Virus record (IMG/VR): IMGVR_UViG_3300030107_006175
Coordinates: 1-35,509 of that record
From: a virus
Direction: 5' to 3' (one strand)
Length of the DNA stretch: 35,509 nt
Both the position numbers and the translations under genes were made by a program. Position 1 is the stretch's first letter. The number at the start of each line of letters is the position of its first letter. This document shows positions 1-6,565 of the stretch, in pieces. Under the pieces are notes generated by a model. That model worked only from the letters and a program-made list of their open reading frames with translations, searched no databases and was not told where the DNA came from.

Positions 1-203
1 CCTATGATGAACTTAAGACTCGTCTAAGTTATGTTCTTGGTAACAAGAAAGTCACTCAAGATGTAGAGACTATTGATGAAGATAATGATAGAGGTGAAGC
101 AGAACAGTTAGTAACTGCTGCTGTTACATCAACACCTACTCCGTCTAGCACGGATGACGATGATGAAGCACTTTCGTATTTTGCGAAACTCGCTGCTGAA
201 TAA
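1..203 (+). CDS. 32: ssDNA-binding protein gp32, C-terminal end (5' truncated)
   Basis: Reading from base 3, 66 codons run into a stop at 201-203. The visible part starts YDELKTRLSYVLGNK and ends with a Thr/Ser/Pro linker, a DDDDEALSYF acidic segment and AKLAAE. In T4 gp32 the core is followed by a comparable stretch (SFEELNTKFGQVMG), a flexible Ser-rich linker and an acidic C-terminal tail that recruits replication and recombination partners. The identification rests on that layout and short similarity, because the OB-fold and zinc site lie outside the window. gp32 coats single-stranded DNA during replication, recombination and repair. It is followed at once by a terminator, so it ends its transcription unit. 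I am fairly sure of the family; another acidic-tailed DNA-binding protein is the alternative. Confidence 0.75.
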   Translation, partial: YDELKTRLSYVLGNKKVTQDVETIDEDNDRGEAEQLVTAAVTSTPTPSSTDDDDEALSYFAKLAAE

Positions 204-210
204 CACAAGA

Positions 211-237
211 AAGGGGTTCTAACGAACCCCTTTTTTT
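211..237. terminator. Bidirectional rho-independent terminator between gp32 and gp53
   Basis: A 9-bp perfect stem (AAGGGGTTC at 211-219 with GAACCCCTT at 224-232) closes on a TAAC tetraloop and runs into seven T residues on the + strand (231-237). The minus strand also shows A/T-rich sequence on the other side. It lies exactly between the convergent gp32 (+) and gp53 (-) genes, so it can end both transcripts. Confidence 0.9.
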
Positions 238-916
238 ATGGCATTGTAATATTAGTATTTTCCGTTCTTATTAATTCATCATTTACAAATTGAGACGATC
301 TACCATATACCATTATATCCCTAAAGTCATTTAAGAAATCTTGTAGATATTCTCTCTTAAGCAAATAAATGCTTCTTTTTTCATTATTTAAACGTGTTTC
401 ATATACATAATTTGCAATTCCTGTTCTAGTATCAGCAGTAGAAGGAGTTACATAGGATCCTGTTTCTCCATCTATACTATTCCAGTATGTTACTGTAAAA
501 TCAGATTGAACAACTTTACCTTCTGGTAAAATTATATGTCCTCTACTATCTTTAATTTCTTTTGTTTCATAATGATGAGTTTCGGATAGTCCTCCTTCAG
601 AACCATATTTATTAAGTGCAAACTCATATAATTCCTGATCATCTAAAGGCCAATCATTTCTAATATGAATTATATTGGCAGTTGTTAAAACAACCCAATC
701 CAATTCATCACTACCATAGTAGTCTTCTGCTACATTTTCTGGACGAAATCCTATAGGTATTTCATACTTATCAAACATAGTGAAAACATTTTGTAAATCA
801 TCTCTTAGTTTTGTTCTACGAAATAAATTTTTTACTTCAACATAATCCAAAGAAGAATTTTTGGATTTTAAGAATGATTGATATAATATGTTTGGTAATT
901 CTTTAAAGTATGCCAT
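236..916 (-). CDS. 53: Baseplate wedge subunit gp53
   Basis: 226 aa, close to T4 gp53 (196 aa). The diagnostic region is residues ~55-95: a block of the form RPENVAEDYYGSDELDW followed by VVLTTANIIHIRNDWPL, matching the T4 'RPEELANAIYGNPQLYWVLL...' core. The C-terminus (RSIYLLKREYLQDFLNDF) matches the T4 'RQIKIIAKSDINSFMNDL' end. In T4, gp53 joins neighbouring wedges in the baseplate inner ring. Its ATG (914-916 complement) overlaps the gp48 stop by one base (TAATG type), so translation is probably coupled. It is the last gene of the minus-strand operon gp4, unknown, gp48, gp53. In T4, genes 4 and 53 are also neighbours. Confidence 0.93.
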   Translation of the reverse strand: MAYFKELPNILYQSFLKSKNSSLDYVEVKNLFRRTKLRDDLQNVFTMFDKYEIPIGFRPENVAEDYYGSDELDWVVLTTANIIHIRNDWPLDDQELYEFALNKYGSEGGLSETHHYETKEIKDSRGHIILPEGKVVQSDFTVTYWNSIDGETGSYVTPSTADTRTGIANYVYETRLNNEKRSIYLLKREYLQDFLNDFRDIMVYGRSSQFVNDELIRTENTNITMP

Positions 917-2223
917 TAGTATCCTACCGTATTGTCTCTATCAGAACCACTATCATCAAGATAATCAATATCATAGATTGGTTCAAGTTCTTTGAAGGTT
1001 AAATCCATAATCATAGCAATTGGTTCTTTATTTTCATATGTTGCATATACTCCTTCAGCAGTATAATTAACTGCTATATCAGTTAAGAAGCATTGCTTAA
1101 ATTTATGAAGGAATGGATGATTTCTTCTTCCTGATTTATACCTTAATTCAAATACACTAGGTGTATCTAGGAATAATGAAGTACCAACATTAGTTGTAGT
1201 GGTTACTTTAGGTGCCATATTCATTTTAAAGGTTCTTATAATTAGTCTTATTTGTTCTGCTTCATCTCTACTTCTTGGCATCATTTTAAATGAGAACCTA
1301 AAGTTTCTTAGAGTAGGACCGTTGAATAACAACTCCATATTTGGATTGAATATTTGTCCACTTTCTCTTGCTAATAGTTGATTAACTGTTACGTTACCAC
1401 CAAATGAACTAACAATACTTGTTGCTAATTTTTTATTAATAAAATTTTTAGCAAAAGGACCAACACCAGAAGCTTCTAATGCACCCATTACTCTGTCTGA
1501 ACCTACAGCAGATGCTTTCCCCATTCTACTTTTATATTTCTCTTTATCTTCCGCAGATAATTCACTACCAAGTATACCACCCAGTTCTTCCATTCCATCT
1601 GCAACGGCACCAACAGCAGTACCTACTATGGTATTCATTTTAGAATCACCATAAGATGTTGAGTTACCATCTTGGATATTTGCTGGTATTTGTAGTAGAA
1701 CAGTTCCCTTATTAACTAGTGAATGATTAGATAATCCACCAGGAACATTTGATTTGCGTTTAGTTCTTCTACTACCAGGTATGGTTGAATAACCTGCTCG
1801 TTCATCTTCATTATTTTGTTTTAGTGGTATATATTTTCCAATATCAATTTGTAGATAATCTGTAGAATCTGTCATTGCTTCTAAAGGATATCTTAATATA
1901 CCACCTCTTGTATAGAATGGTTTTTTAATATTAAATATTGGTGAAGATGTAGGTATCTTATTTTTTGTCTTATTAGAAGAATCTGTATTATCTGGTATTT
2001 CACCAGTTTCATTATATATCTTAAGCAGATCCTGAAATTCTTTTTTTTCTGCTTTATTTAATTCATCAAACCTATCACCACTTCCATCCTTTCTTAAATT
2101 TGGATTCTCCTTTACTACTTTAGTATTTTGAAGTTTATCCTGCCCAGCTTGCCAATTCGGACCTTTGCCCCAACCCATACCTGTAACGTTTCCTTCCTTA
2201 TCATATCTGTATCTTAAGGACAT
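916..2223 (-). CDS. 48: Baseplate tail-tube cap gp48
   Basis: 435 aa, somewhat longer than T4 gp48 (364 aa). The N-terminal ~100 residues are polar and probably disordered. A central section has small-residue stretches (VGTAVGAVADGMEELGG). The conserved C-terminal half contains NPNMELLFNGPTLRNFRF, a MMPRSRDEAEQI segment and a final AVNYTAEGVYATYE...PIAMIMDLTFKELEPI block. This is the tube-cap/tube-like domain in which a ring initiates or caps the tail tube on the baseplate. The T4 protein polymerises on the baseplate dome and is followed by gp54. A CTAAATA late-promoter motif (minus strand, 2256-2262) lies 32 nt ahead of the start. Start choice: ATG at 2221-2223, preceded immediately by an unusual TATAAATA that touches the start codon. 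Met16 is an alternative start. Confidence 0.85.
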   Translation of the reverse strand: MSLRYRYDKEGNVTGMGWGKGPNWQAGQDKLQNTKVVKENPNLRKDGSGDRFDELNKAEKKEFQDLLKIYNETGEIPDNTDSSNKTKNKIPTSSPIFNIKKPFYTRGGILRYPLEAMTDSTDYLQIDIGKYIPLKQNNEDERAGYSTIPGSRRTKRKSNVPGGLSNHSLVNKGTVLLQIPANIQDGNSTSYGDSKMNTIVGTAVGAVADGMEELGGILGSELSAEDKEKYKSRMGKASAVGSDRVMGALEASGVGPFAKNFINKKLATSIVSSFGGNVTVNQLLARESGQIFNPNMELLFNGPTLRNFRFSFKMMPRSRDEAEQIRLIIRTFKMNMAPKVTTTTNVGTSLFLDTPSVFELRYKSGRRNHPFLHKFKQCFLTDIAVNYTAEGVYATYENKEPIAMIMDLTFKELEPIYDIDYLDDSGSDRDNTVGY

Positions 2224-2230
2224 ATTTATA
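2223..2230 (-). promoter_or_regulatory. TATAAATA abutting the gp48 start codon
   Basis: The complement reads TATAAATATG, with the last A-T being the first two bases of the annotated ATG. It is identical to the T4 late consensus. If used, transcription would begin inside the first codons, giving a leaderless-like or truncated message (next Met is residue 16). It may equally be an AT-rich ribosome-binding region. Confidence 0.25.
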
Positions 2231-2250
2231 TCGACCTATTTCGTTAATTA

Positions 2251-2598
2251 TTAGTTATTTAGACGGATTTTTCCATAAGGTATTCCACGTAAGGATTCTA
2301 TCTCATTTGAAGTAACTGTATGTAGGTTTCCAACTACTTCTTGCCATGTATATTGTCTTACATTTCCCCAATGAAAATTCAATCCTTTAAACCCCCAATT
2401 ATAAACATCCGTGACTGCAACCAATGGAAATTCATCATATTGAATACCAGGTGTTTTTGGTTGATAAACAAAAGTATAATAGTTTCCTGCCTCAGGAACT
2501 CCTTCTGTTTCAGATAGTGCTTCTAGTATTTCTAACATTAAATCATCAGGACTTTCAACTCCAATTAAGTTATCTGATATTTCTGCGATTCTATCCAT
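2251..2598 (-). CDS. Conserved-type phage protein of unknown function
   Basis: 115 aa, not assigned to a named family. The C-terminal two-thirds is distinctive: YYTFVYQPKTPGIQYDEFPL, then VTDVYNWGFKGLNFHWG and QYTWQEVVGNLH, ending GIPYGKIRLNN. It is rich in aromatic residues and has no signal peptide or membrane segment. From memory, similar small proteins accompany gp4/gp48 in cyanophage genomes, which I cannot verify here. Its ATG overlaps the gp4 stop by one base (both at 2598), so it is translationally coupled to gp4. Position suggests a head-completion or tail-neck/baseplate role. No catalytic motif is seen. Confidence 0.8.
   Translation of the reverse strand: MDRIAEISDNLIGVESPDDLMLEILEALSETEGVPEAGNYYTFVYQPKTPGIQYDEFPLVAVTDVYNWGFKGLNFHWGNVRQYTWQEVVGNLHTVTSNEIESLRGIPYGKIRLNN
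2256..2262 (-). promoter_or_regulatory. Late promoter (CTAAATA) for gp48-gp53
   Basis: Reverse complement CTAAATA, followed by AC, lies at the end of the upstream 115-aa gene, 32 nt before the gp48 ATG. It matches the CTAAATA variant seen before three other genes in this window. Confidence 0.5.
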
Positions 2599-3035
2599 TA
2601 CTTAATACCTAGTTCGTTCTCTGTTAACACTTTAAATTCTAATTTACGATCTTTACAATATTCTGTTGCTGCTTCCCATTTTGCTTGATTCTTTGCATAC
2701 TCACATACTTCACGAATGTATGATTTAGTTTTTATTTTTTGTACTTTTGGTTCTATACATTGTTTCTTTGGTTTAATCTCAATTACATATTTTTTAACCT
2801 GTCCAGTATTTTCTCGTACCTTAATATAGAAGTCTGGAAAGTATCTATGAGCACGATTATCTATGGGAGACAAATAAGGAATAAAGAATTCTTCACTTCC
2901 CCATTCTAAAATATTTTGATTACTATCACAATATTTCATAAACTTTAGTTCCCATAAAGAACGATATATTATGTTGGTATAATCTCCTTTATACTTCTTA
3001 GGAACGCTTGGTCTGAATTTTCCTTTATAAGCCAT
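2598..3035 (-). CDS. 4: Head completion protein gp4 (gp50/65), PD-(D/E)xK nuclease fold
   Basis: 145 aa versus 150 in T4. The N-terminus MAYKGKFRPSVPKKYKGD matches T4 MAYSGKWVPKNISKYRGD. The sequence continues with YRSLWELKFMKY, then WGSEEFFIPY, RYFPDFYI (Asp68) and VIEIKPKK (Glu86, Lys88), and ends KFKVLTENELG-like. The E...PD...ExK pattern is that of TnsA-like nucleases. In T4, gp4 acts after DNA packaging to make heads competent for tail joining and is thought to trim or finish the DNA end. It is the first gene of the minus-strand late operon, with a CTAAATA promoter 30 nt upstream. The active-site residues appear intact. Confidence 0.93.
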   Translation of the reverse strand: MAYKGKFRPSVPKKYKGDYTNIIYRSLWELKFMKYCDSNQNILEWGSEEFFIPYLSPIDNRAHRYFPDFYIKVRENTGQVKKYVIEIKPKKQCIEPKVQKIKTKSYIREVCEYAKNQAKWEAATEYCKDRKLEFKVLTENELGIK

Positions 3036-3042
3036 CTAAATA
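3036..3042 (+). promoter_or_regulatory. Late promoter (CTAAATA) for the tail-tube family gene
   Basis: TCTAAATAG sits 31 nt ahead of the GTG start at 3074. It faces an opposing CTAAATA at 3066-3072 across the same 38-bp gap, so the two start regions overlap. Confidence 0.5.
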
Positions 3043-3065
3043 GAAATAATATAAGACTCGTAAGG

Positions 3066-3072
3066 TATTTAG
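3066..3072 (-). promoter_or_regulatory. Late promoter (CTAAATA) for gp4 operon
   Basis: Reverse complement CTAAATACC, 30 nt upstream of the gp4 start codon at 3035. It abuts the GTG start codon of the + strand gene (3074), and the + gene's AAGG ribosome-binding site (3062-3065) lies beside it. Confidence 0.5.
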
Positions 3073-3073
3073 A

Positions 3074-3724
3074 GTGGCAAAGGGTATAGTACAAAGAATC
3101 ACGATGGATGATGTCAAGGAGAAACTTGGCAAACTGTCGTTGACGAATCAGTATCAGGTTAATTTCTCATCTTTGAATAAAACTATAACTGATTATCTTC
3201 AATCATTGGGAATTGATAATGCTAGAAATTTCTTATCTAGAAATCTGGGTATACTATGTTCTGATGCATCATTACCTGCGAGTGCATTTGCAACTGGTGA
3301 AGTAAAGGATAATTTTATGGGTATTCCTCAAGAATTTGCTCATACTAGATTATATACTGATATTGATTTTACCTTCTATGTTGATGAAGATTATACATCA
3401 TTGAATATCTTTGAGGGATGGATGGATTATATTTCTGATGGTGCAAGCATAGATCCAGAAACTAAGAATTTTTATAGAAGATTTAAATATCCTGATGATT
3501 ATAAAGTCAATACTATGACTATTACTAAGTTTGAAAAGAATATTAAAAGAACTTTGATGTATGAATTTAAGAATGCTTTTCCTAAATCAATTACATCTTT
3601 ACCTGTTACTTATGGAACAGCAGATCTTTTAAAAGTAACAGTTAACTTTAACTATGATAGATATGTTGTAACAAGAAGTGGTAGTACACAACCAGAATAT
3701 GGTATATTACCACTTACAAATTGA
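3074..3724 (+). CDS. Tail-tube family protein (gp54/gp19-like tube initiator)
   Basis: 216 aa with a GTG start preceded by AAGG at 3062-3065. The tube-fold signature is at residues ~58-120: GILCSDASLPASAF, a GEVKDNFMGIPQEFAHTRLY loop, then TDIDFTFYVDEDY and FEGWMDYIS. That pattern (Cys/acidic-Leu-Pro, then a beta strand of the T-x-D-F-T-F type, then F-x-x-W) is shared by gp19 and gp54. T4 gp19 is 163 aa and gp54 is 320 aa, so length does not decide between them. In T4, gene 54 follows gene 48 and works with gp48 to start tube assembly. Proximity to gp48 here favours gp54 over the main tube protein, which is normally beside the sheath gene. Confidence 0.8.
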   Translation: MAKGIVQRITMDDVKEKLGKLSLTNQYQVNFSSLNKTITDYLQSLGIDNARNFLSRNLGILCSDASLPASAFATGEVKDNFMGIPQEFAHTRLYTDIDFTFYVDEDYTSLNIFEGWMDYISDGASIDPETKNFYRRFKYPDDYKVNTMTITKFEKNIKRTLMYEFKNAFPKSITSLPVTYGTADLLKVTVNFNYDRYVVTRSGSTQPEYGILPLTN

Positions 3725-3740
3725 TAGTTAGAATTACCCC

Positions 3741-3748
3741 TATAAATA
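3741..3748 (+). promoter_or_regulatory. Late promoter TATAAATA for gp26
   Basis: Perfect match to the T4 late consensus TATAAATA, 24 nt before the gp26 ATG and in the only free intergenic stretch (3725-3772). Confidence 0.75.
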
Positions 3749-3772
3749 AATTTACTGAAGTGTGAAAACATT

Positions 3773-4492
3773 ATGCCATTACCAAAGATTAATACTCCAA
3801 CTTATGAGTTAACATTACCTTCTACAGGAAAAAAGATTAAATATCGTCCATTTCTTGTTAGAGAAGAAAAAATCCTCATTATGGCGTTGGAGACTGAAGA
3901 TACTGAACAGATAACAAATGCTGTTGTTGACATAATAAATGGATGTATTCTTACAAAAGGAGTTGATGTTAGTAAACTCGCTACTTTTGATATTGAATAC
4001 TTATTCTTAAATGTTCGTTCAAAGTCAGTTGGTGAAAGTGTTGAGGTTAATGTAATTTGTCCTGATGATAATAAAACATCAGTACAGGTTGAAATTGATA
4101 TTGATTCTATTAAAATTCAAAAAACTAAAGGACATAAAAATATTATTAAACTTGATGATCAATACTCTATGAAACTTAAGTATCCATCACTTAATGAATT
4201 TATAGATTCTAATTTTGAATCTAGTCAGGAAAGTGATGTAGATAAATCATTGAATATGATTACTTCATGTATTGAAATGATTTATGATAAAGAGGAGAGT
4301 TGGGATGCTTCTGATTCAACTAAGCAAGAGTTAGAAGAATTTATAGAACAATTAAATAGTAAACAATTTAAAACTATTGAAAAATTCTTTGAGACAATGC
4401 CTAAACTTTCTCATAAACTTAAGGTAACAAATCCAACCACTGAGGTGGAATCTGAAGTAGTGTTGGAGGGATTGGCAAGTTTTTTCACCTAA
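3773..4492 (+). CDS. 26: gp26-type baseplate hub / tail assembly chaperone
   Basis: 239 aa (T4 gp26: 208 aa). It begins MPLPKINTPTYELTLPSTGK and then KIKYRPFLVREEKILIMA, a hallmark of the T4 baseplate protein family that includes gp26. It continues with a VSKLATFDIEYLFLNVRSKS segment and a C2-like VNVICPDD sequence typical of this family, and the C-terminal half is acidic and helical. In T4 it is listed as a hub subunit. In this layout it looks like the lambda G-type tail chaperone that holds the tape measure. The last sense codons are AGT TTT TTC ACC before TAA, forming a -1 frameshift heptamer (4480-4486). Slipping would join it to the 4495-4674 ORF as a fusion of about 300 aa. Confidence 0.88.
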   Translation: MPLPKINTPTYELTLPSTGKKIKYRPFLVREEKILIMALETEDTEQITNAVVDIINGCILTKGVDVSKLATFDIEYLFLNVRSKSVGESVEVNVICPDDNKTSVQVEIDIDSIKIQKTKGHKNIIKLDDQYSMKLKYPSLNEFIDSNFESSQESDVDKSLNMITSCIEMIYDKEESWDASDSTKQELEEFIEQLNSKQFKTIEKFFETMPKLSHKLKVTNPTTEVESEVVLEGLASFFT

Positions 4493-4522
4493 GTATGGCT
4501 CATACCAATCTTGAGTCATACT
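4480..4522 (+). promoter_or_regulatory. Programmed -1 frameshift cassette (slippery site plus stem-loop)
   Basis: The heptamer T TTT TTC (4480-4486) is in the correct X XXY YYZ register with gp26. After a 5-nt spacer (4487-4491) comes an 11-bp stem: 4492-4502 AGTATGGCTCA pairs with 4512-4522 TGAGTCATACT, with one G-U wobble at 4498/4516 and a 9-nt loop (4503-4511). The zero-frame stop is at 4490-4492. In the -1 frame the reading is CAC CTA AGT ATG with no stop, entering the next ORF. The ATG of that ORF (4495-4497) lies inside the stem and has no good Shine-Dalgarno, so frameshifting is the more likely way to make its product. Both elements are read directly from the sequence; activity is inferred. 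Confidence 0.85.
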
Positions 4523-4674
4523 ATAAAGTAAATTTTGCCTTGGTTCAGCACCATAAATACTCTTTAACAGAGATTGAAAATATGATTCCTTGGGAAAGGG
4601 AAGTTTATGTTACTTTATTACAACAGTACATAGAAGAAGAAAATCTAAAACAAGAACAACGTGGCACTAATTAA
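4495..4674 (+). CDS. Frameshift extension ORF of gp26 (tail-chaperone T-like domain)
   Basis: 59 aa from ATG 4495 to TAA 4672-4674: starts MAHTNLESYYKVNFALVQHH, with a central YSLTEIENMIPWEREVY and a charged helical end. It lies in the -1 frame relative to gp26. Sequence like S-L-x-E-I-E-x-M-x-W-x-R resembles the short helical second domain of frameshift-made tail chaperones (GT type) rather than a stand-alone enzyme. T4 has gene 51 at this place, but T4 gp51 is far longer (249 aa), so I do not assign that name. Its 3' end overlaps the GTG start of the tape-measure-like gene at 4661. Most likely expressed as a C-terminal extension of gp26; free translation is possible but its start codon is in a hairpin. 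Confidence 0.75.
   Translation: MAHTNLESYYKVNFALVQHHKYSLTEIENMIPWEREVYVTLLQQYIEEENLKQEQRGTN
4552..4559 (+). promoter_or_regulatory. Possible internal late promoter CATAAATA
   Basis: A one-base variant of the T4 late motif (NATAAATA) inside the frameshift ORF, 101 nt upstream of the tape-measure-like gene. It lies farther from its gene than the other late motifs, so support is moderate. Confidence 0.35.
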
Positions 4675-5824
4675 TAGTCTAACGACTAAACCAAAATTAA
4701 ATATAAGTAATATCAAATCTCCTTTTGGTAGTGGTGCGACTATACCAAAAATTTCTGCTGGACCACTTGCAAAGGCATTAGGACAAGGGATATCTAAACC
4801 TAAAAAGAGTCCACTTAATATTAATACTTTCCAAATTAAGACAAATATACAAAATATAGATGAGAACATAGCTTTGCGAAAACGCATTGATATGTTATCT
4901 GGAGCCGTATTCAATATAAATCAACAGTTATCAGAAGTTAATGCAGTAATGCAAGATATTGGTGGTGCTTTAGCATTAGATTTTGCCAATAGAATTGCTA
5001 ATCAACAACAAGATAATAAAGCATTAAAGGCACAGGCAAGTGCTAATAAAAGATTGAGTGCTGAAAGTGCATTAGAAGGAAGTAAAAAAATAGGAAAAAG
5101 TATATCATCTGGATTGGGTAATGTAGCAAAAGCAGCAACAGGAGTTTCCTTTAGTAGTATGATGGATGCTGGTAAACTTCTTGCTTTAGGTATTGCACTT
5201 AATGCATTATGGCCGAAGATGGAAAAGATATTTGAGTGGACAATGAACAACCTTCATAAGATATTAATAGTTGGAGGTGCAATTGCTACACTTAATATAT
5301 TAGGTAGTTTGGGAATGCTTTGGAAACTAGTAAAACTTATGGGAAAGGGGAAATTTGCTCTTCTTCTAGCTTCCTTATGGATACAAGATCAATTGCTTAC
5401 TAAACCTGCGAGTAAGTATAGTGAGAATCTAAGAAAAGAAGCAGCTGCTGCTGGATTTACTAAAGATAAGTATGAGAATCCTGCAAACGCATATCTTCAA
5501 CATTTAAGAGATACTAATCAAACAGACAAATTAATGGATCTTTCAAGTATGAAAATGCATGATGGTGGACTTGTAACTGGTCCTACTCAAGAAGTTCCTG
5601 CAATACTTGAACGTGGAGAAGTAGTTATTCCTAAAGAATTGGTAGGAGCAGCACCTAAAGTTAATTTCATGGAAATGGATTTACCTATTATTAGGAAACA
5701 ACCCAGTGTAGGTAAAAAACAAGTTTCACTACCAAAAACTACTGAAGTTGCATATATTCCTTCGACTAATCCTTTGAATTCTTATATGATTACAACACCA
5801 GAATTACATGGAATTTGTGCTTAA
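4661..5824 (+). CDS. Tape-measure-like hub protein 1
   Basis: 387 aa with a GTG start (MALINSLTTKPKLN), overlapping the previous ORF by 14 nt. Residues 1-60 are Lys/Pro/Ile-rich. A helical, Ala/Gln-rich segment follows (~65-150: MQDIGGALALDFANRIANQQ). Hydrophobic helices run at ~168-185 and ~200-240 (ILIVGGAIATLNILGSLGML). Near the C-terminus MHDGGLVTGPTQEVPAI and LERGEVVIPKELVG resemble the G-G-x-V-T-G-P-T ... E-x-V-I-P end of many tape-measure proteins. Placed directly after a frameshifting chaperone, it is the best tape-measure candidate, although T4 gp29 (590 aa) is longer. The tape measure threads the tail tube and sets its length. Confidence 0.65.
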   Translation: MALINSLTTKPKLNISNIKSPFGSGATIPKISAGPLAKALGQGISKPKKSPLNINTFQIKTNIQNIDENIALRKRIDMLSGAVFNINQQLSEVNAVMQDIGGALALDFANRIANQQQDNKALKAQASANKRLSAESALEGSKKIGKSISSGLGNVAKAATGVSFSSMMDAGKLLALGIALNALWPKMEKIFEWTMNNLHKILIVGGAIATLNILGSLGMLWKLVKLMGKGKFALLLASLWIQDQLLTKPASKYSENLRKEAAAAGFTKDKYENPANAYLQHLRDTNQTDKLMDLSSMKMHDGGLVTGPTQEVPAILERGEVVIPKELVGAAPKVNFMEMDLPIIRKQPSVGKKQVSLPKTTEVAYIPSTNPLNSYMITTPELHGICA

Positions 5825-5828
5825 GATT

Positions 5829-6560
5829 ATGACAGCACTAAAAGAAGCAAAAAAACTTAAAATAACAGTAACTAACATTAAAAGTGTTCTTTTAAGGAAA
5901 AATAAGAGATTAGCTAATTTGAAAAAAATAAATACGAGAGATACTCGAAAGTTGTTTTCTTTATCAAAAGCAAGAGATGCTGAAAACAAATTAGAAAGGA
6001 AAAAAGTATCTAATAAAGCAATGGAACCAGTGAGAAAAGTATCCTCTACATTAAAATTTGATAAAGTGATAGATTCTGCAAAATTACTTGTAGGTGGAGT
6101 TGTAATAAATGCTATTTTTGACAATATTGATGGGATAACAGAAACTGTTCAAAGTTGGAATGATAAAGTATCTAAATTTCTTGATAATAATCAAGGTAAA
6201 ATGGATAAAGTTGAAAAGGGTTTAGATGGAATGGATTTAAGTGGTTTTGAAAAATTAACTAATACTATGAATAGTAGTGATACTAGTGATACATCTGATG
6301 ATACATCTGATGATACATCTGATGATGCAGATCCACCTATATTAGGTGGTTTTACTAAAGAGAGGGATAAGCGACTTCTTGGTATTCCAACTTTTCATGA
6401 TGGTGGAATTGTAACTGGCAATAAAAACAATAAAAATGTTAGTTCTACTAGTAGAGTTAAACCTTTAGTAAAAGATAAAAATCTTAGTACTTTATTATCT
6501 AATAGTACTATTGGTAATGATACTACTGTTATTGTTATGAATCAACCAATAGAGGTATAA
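5829..6560 (+). CDS. Tape-measure-like protein 2, low-complexity linker
   Basis: 243 aa from ATG 5829. An in-frame ATG at 5808 would add seven residues and overlap the previous gene, and neither has a clear ribosome-binding site. The N-terminal ~75 residues are very basic and helical (Lys/Arg-rich). A hydrophobic run (~LLVGGVVINAIFDNIDGI) follows, then a Ser/Thr/Asp linker built of DTSD units, then IPTFHDGGIVTGNKN. That last element shares the (F/M)HDGG(I/L)VTG motif with the preceding gene. It ends TVIVMNQPIEV. The shared motif and adjacency suggest a duplicated or split tape-measure end. The function is inferred from context only. Confidence 0.6.
   Translation: MTALKEAKKLKITVTNIKSVLLRKNKRLANLKKINTRDTRKLFSLSKARDAENKLERKKVSNKAMEPVRKVSSTLKFDKVIDSAKLLVGGVVINAIFDNIDGITETVQSWNDKVSKFLDNNQGKMDKVEKGLDGMDLSGFEKLTNTMNSSDTSDTSDDTSDDTSDDADPPILGGFTKERDKRLLGIPTFHDGGIVTGNKNNKNVSSTSRVKPLVKDKNLSTLLSNSTIGNDTTVIVMNQPIEV
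6288..6323 (+). repeat. Three perfect 12-nt tandem repeats (GATACATCTGAT)
   Basis: Units at 6288-6299, 6300-6311 and 6312-6323, encoding DTSD repeats in the linker of tape-measure-like protein 2. Being in frame, slippage would only change linker length. Confidence 0.9.
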
Positions 6561-6565
6561 AATAA

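Noticed and set aside
5808-5829. Frameshift error joining the two tape-measure-like genes
   Set aside because: Each ORF has its own tape-measure-like end motif and a plausible start, so they look like separate genes.
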